Shown here: in pieces, positions 30,693-31,753 of the stretch | Numbering within the stretch: the stretch's first letter is position 1 | How the letters are laid out: each line of letters starts with the position of its first letter | From: an uncultured Candidatus Saccharibacteria bacterium | Lineage (GTDB): Bacteria; Patescibacteriota; Saccharimonadia; Saccharimonadales; Saccharimonadaceae | Direction: 5' to 3' | DNA: 31,753 nt | Assembly: GCA_938039975.1 (NCBI GenBank) | Contig: CALHTM010000003.1 | Span: 1 to 31,753, forward strand | Made by a program: the position numbers and the translations under genes | The notes under the pieces: generated by a model | What the model was told of the DNA's origin: nothing | Databases searched by the model: none | What the model saw: only the letters and a program-made list of their open reading frames with translations

Positions 30693-31232
30693 ATGAGTCT
30701 GAGTCGAATCGGAAAACTGCCGGTGATTATTCCGGCCGGTGTGACAATCACGGTTGACTCTGGTGATGTGGTCGTTAAAGGACCAAAGGGTGAATTGAAG
30801 CAATTCATCACACCAGCAGTTGAGGTGAAAGTCGAAGACGGACAAGTCACGGTACATCCTAAGGACGAGTCCAAAGTAGCCCGTAGTCAGCATGGTCTGA
30901 TGCGCGCGCTAATTAACAACATGGTAATCGGTGTAACCAAAGGCTATGAAAAGCGCCTAGAGGTTAACGGTGTCGGTTTCCGTGTTAGCTCAAGCAACAA
31001 CGAGCTAGAAATGGCACTTGGATTTTCACATCCAGTCAAATACAAAGCCCCAGAAGGCGTAACTGTTACCAACGAAAAAATGATTATCGTTGTTAGCGGT
31101 ATCAATAAACAACAAGTCGGCCAAGTTGCAGCGGAAATCCGCGCCTTGAAGAAACCTGAGCCATACAAGGGCAAGGGTATCAAGTACGTCGACGAGCAGA
31201 TTTTGCGTAAAGCAGGAAAGACAGGTAAGTAA
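30693..31232 (+). CDS. rplF: 50S ribosomal protein L6 (uL6)
   Basis: 179 aa, standard. It binds near the sarcin-ricin loop. MSLSRIGKLPVIIPAGVTIT, VKGPKGEL, HGLMRALINNMVIGVTKGYE, and the C-terminal KKPEPYKGKGIKYVDE are diagnostic. It restarts the ribosomal cluster 21 kb after rpsH and is followed two bases later by rplR. Confidence 0.98.
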   Translation: MSLSRIGKLPVIIPAGVTITVDSGDVVVKGPKGELKQFITPAVEVKVEDGQVTVHPKDESKVARSQHGLMRALINNMVIGVTKGYEKRLEVNGVGFRVSSSNNELEMALGFSHPVKYKAPEGVTVTNEKMIIVVSGINKQQVGQVAAEIRALKKPEPYKGKGIKYVDEQILRKAGKTGK

Positions 31233-31234
31233 TC

Positions 31235-31585
31235 ATGGCTGAAAATAAGAAGCTGCTCAACCGCGCTCTTCGCAAAAACCGCGTTCGCGCTAAGGTTTCA
31301 GGTACGGCAGAGCGCCCACGCTTGACAGTTACTATTAGCAATTTGCACGTTAGCGCGCAATTGATTGACGATGTGGCTGGCAAGACATTGGCTGCAGCAA
31401 CTACAGTTGGCACAAAAGCGACTGGCACGATGACTGAAAAAAGTGCTGCTATCGGTACTGAAATTGCTAAAAAAGCAAAGAAAATTAAGATTAGCGCAGT
31501 AGTGTTTGATCGCAATGGTCGTCAATACGCTGGCCGCCTAAAGGCTTTGGCTGATGCTGCGCGCCAAGAAGGATTGGAGTTTTAG
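31235..31585 (+). CDS. rplR: 50S ribosomal protein L18 (uL18)
   Basis: 116 aa. It binds 5S rRNA with L5. NRALRKNRVRAKVSGTAERP, RLTVTISNLHVSAQLIDD and FDRNGRQYAGRLKALADAAR match the family. One base separates it from rpsE. Confidence 0.97.
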   Translation: MAENKKLLNRALRKNRVRAKVSGTAERPRLTVTISNLHVSAQLIDDVAGKTLAAATTVGTKATGTMTEKSAAIGTEIAKKAKKIKISAVVFDRNGRQYAGRLKALADAARQEGLEF

Positions 31586-31586
31586 T

Positions 31587-31753
31587 ATGGCAGAGCAAGC
31601 TGCAAATACTACCCCACGTGCAGAAGGTCGTCGACCTCGAAATCCACGTGGTGGTCGCCGCGATGACCGGCGAAATGTGCGCGATGACGCACCAAAAGAG
31701 TTTGAAGAATTGGTAATCAACATTGACCGCGTCAGCCGCGTGGTCAAAGGTGG
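31587..31753 (+). CDS. rpsE: 30S ribosomal protein S5 (uS5), partial (cut by window end)
   Basis: The first 55 codons. After an Arg-rich, probably disordered N terminus (RAEGRRPRNPRGGRRDDRR), the S5 core begins EFEELVINIDRVSRVVKGG, matching the E-x-V-I-x-I-x-R-V-x-K-V-V-K-G-G signature. The gene runs off the window. Confidence 0.93.
   Translation, partial: MAEQAANTTPRAEGRRPRNPRGGRRDDRRNVRDDAPKEFEELVINIDRVSRVVKG

Noticed and set aside
1..31753. CRISPR arrays, canonical tRNAs, rRNAs, transposases
   Set aside because: None was seen on either strand by eye; no evenly spaced repeats and no transposase-like frames.

Overview
The window looks like a chromosomal segment of a Candidatus Saccharibacteria (TM7/Patescibacteria) genome. 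This is inferred from gene content and style: a compact S10/spc ribosomal protein cluster, a complete F-type ATP synthase operon, very short intergenic gaps, many small conserved hypotheticals, and a reading consistent with standard bacterial stop codons (TGA is used as a stop). I could not run a marker search, so the phylum call is an inference.

Layout. 1-2540 (+): a coiled-coil protein, a MazG-like/DUF1653 fusion, an ITPase-like NTP pyrophosphatase and a seven-helix membrane protein. 2553-9392 (+): a strong promoter, a leader of about 110 nt, then rplC-rplD-rplW-rplB-rpsS-rplV-rpsC-rplP-rpmC-rpsQ-rplN-rplX-rplE-rpsN-rpsH and a 17-bp terminator hairpin. Most junctions in this operon overlap by one base (TAATG). 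9449-12525 (+): an ABC-F ATPase, then a compositionally foreign 172-aa gene with its own promoter and leader, then a compact YcaO-fold protein. 12606-15401 (-): a conserved hypothetical followed by a CtpE-like P-type ATPase. 15462-18803 (+): a UvrD/PcrA-type helicase with a C-terminal PD-(D/E)XK nuclease domain. 18874-19610 (+): an independent, GC-rich transcription unit of about 700 nt, bounded by a promoter and an intrinsic terminator, that folds into a long series of adjacent and nested helices. I read it as a candidate large structured RNA, perhaps with a small ORF. 19628-21637 (+): a tRNA-dihydrouridine synthase carrying an in-frame palindromic insertion, and a protein-kinase-like protein. 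21648-28174 (-): atp operon (AtpI-like, atpB, E, F, H, A, G, D, C). 28230-30608: a small basic protein, a glutaredoxin-like protein, two divergent Nudix hydrolases, a CYTH-domain remnant and a membrane protein. 30627-31753 (+): rplF-rplR-rpsE (cut by the window end), which is the continuation of the spc operon.

Functionally the window is dominated by translation (two parts of one ribosomal cluster, Dus, ABC-F) and energy (F1Fo ATP synthase, P-type ATPase), with nucleotide-pool sanitation (MazG-like, ITPase-like, two Nudix) and DNA repair (UvrD-nuclease).

The points most worth following up are the structured RNA unit at 18.9-19.6 kb, the palindromic element inside dusB, the YcaO gene next to a foreign GC-rich gene, the 21-kb interruption of the spc operon, and the repeated leaderless promoter-to-start-codon arrangement.
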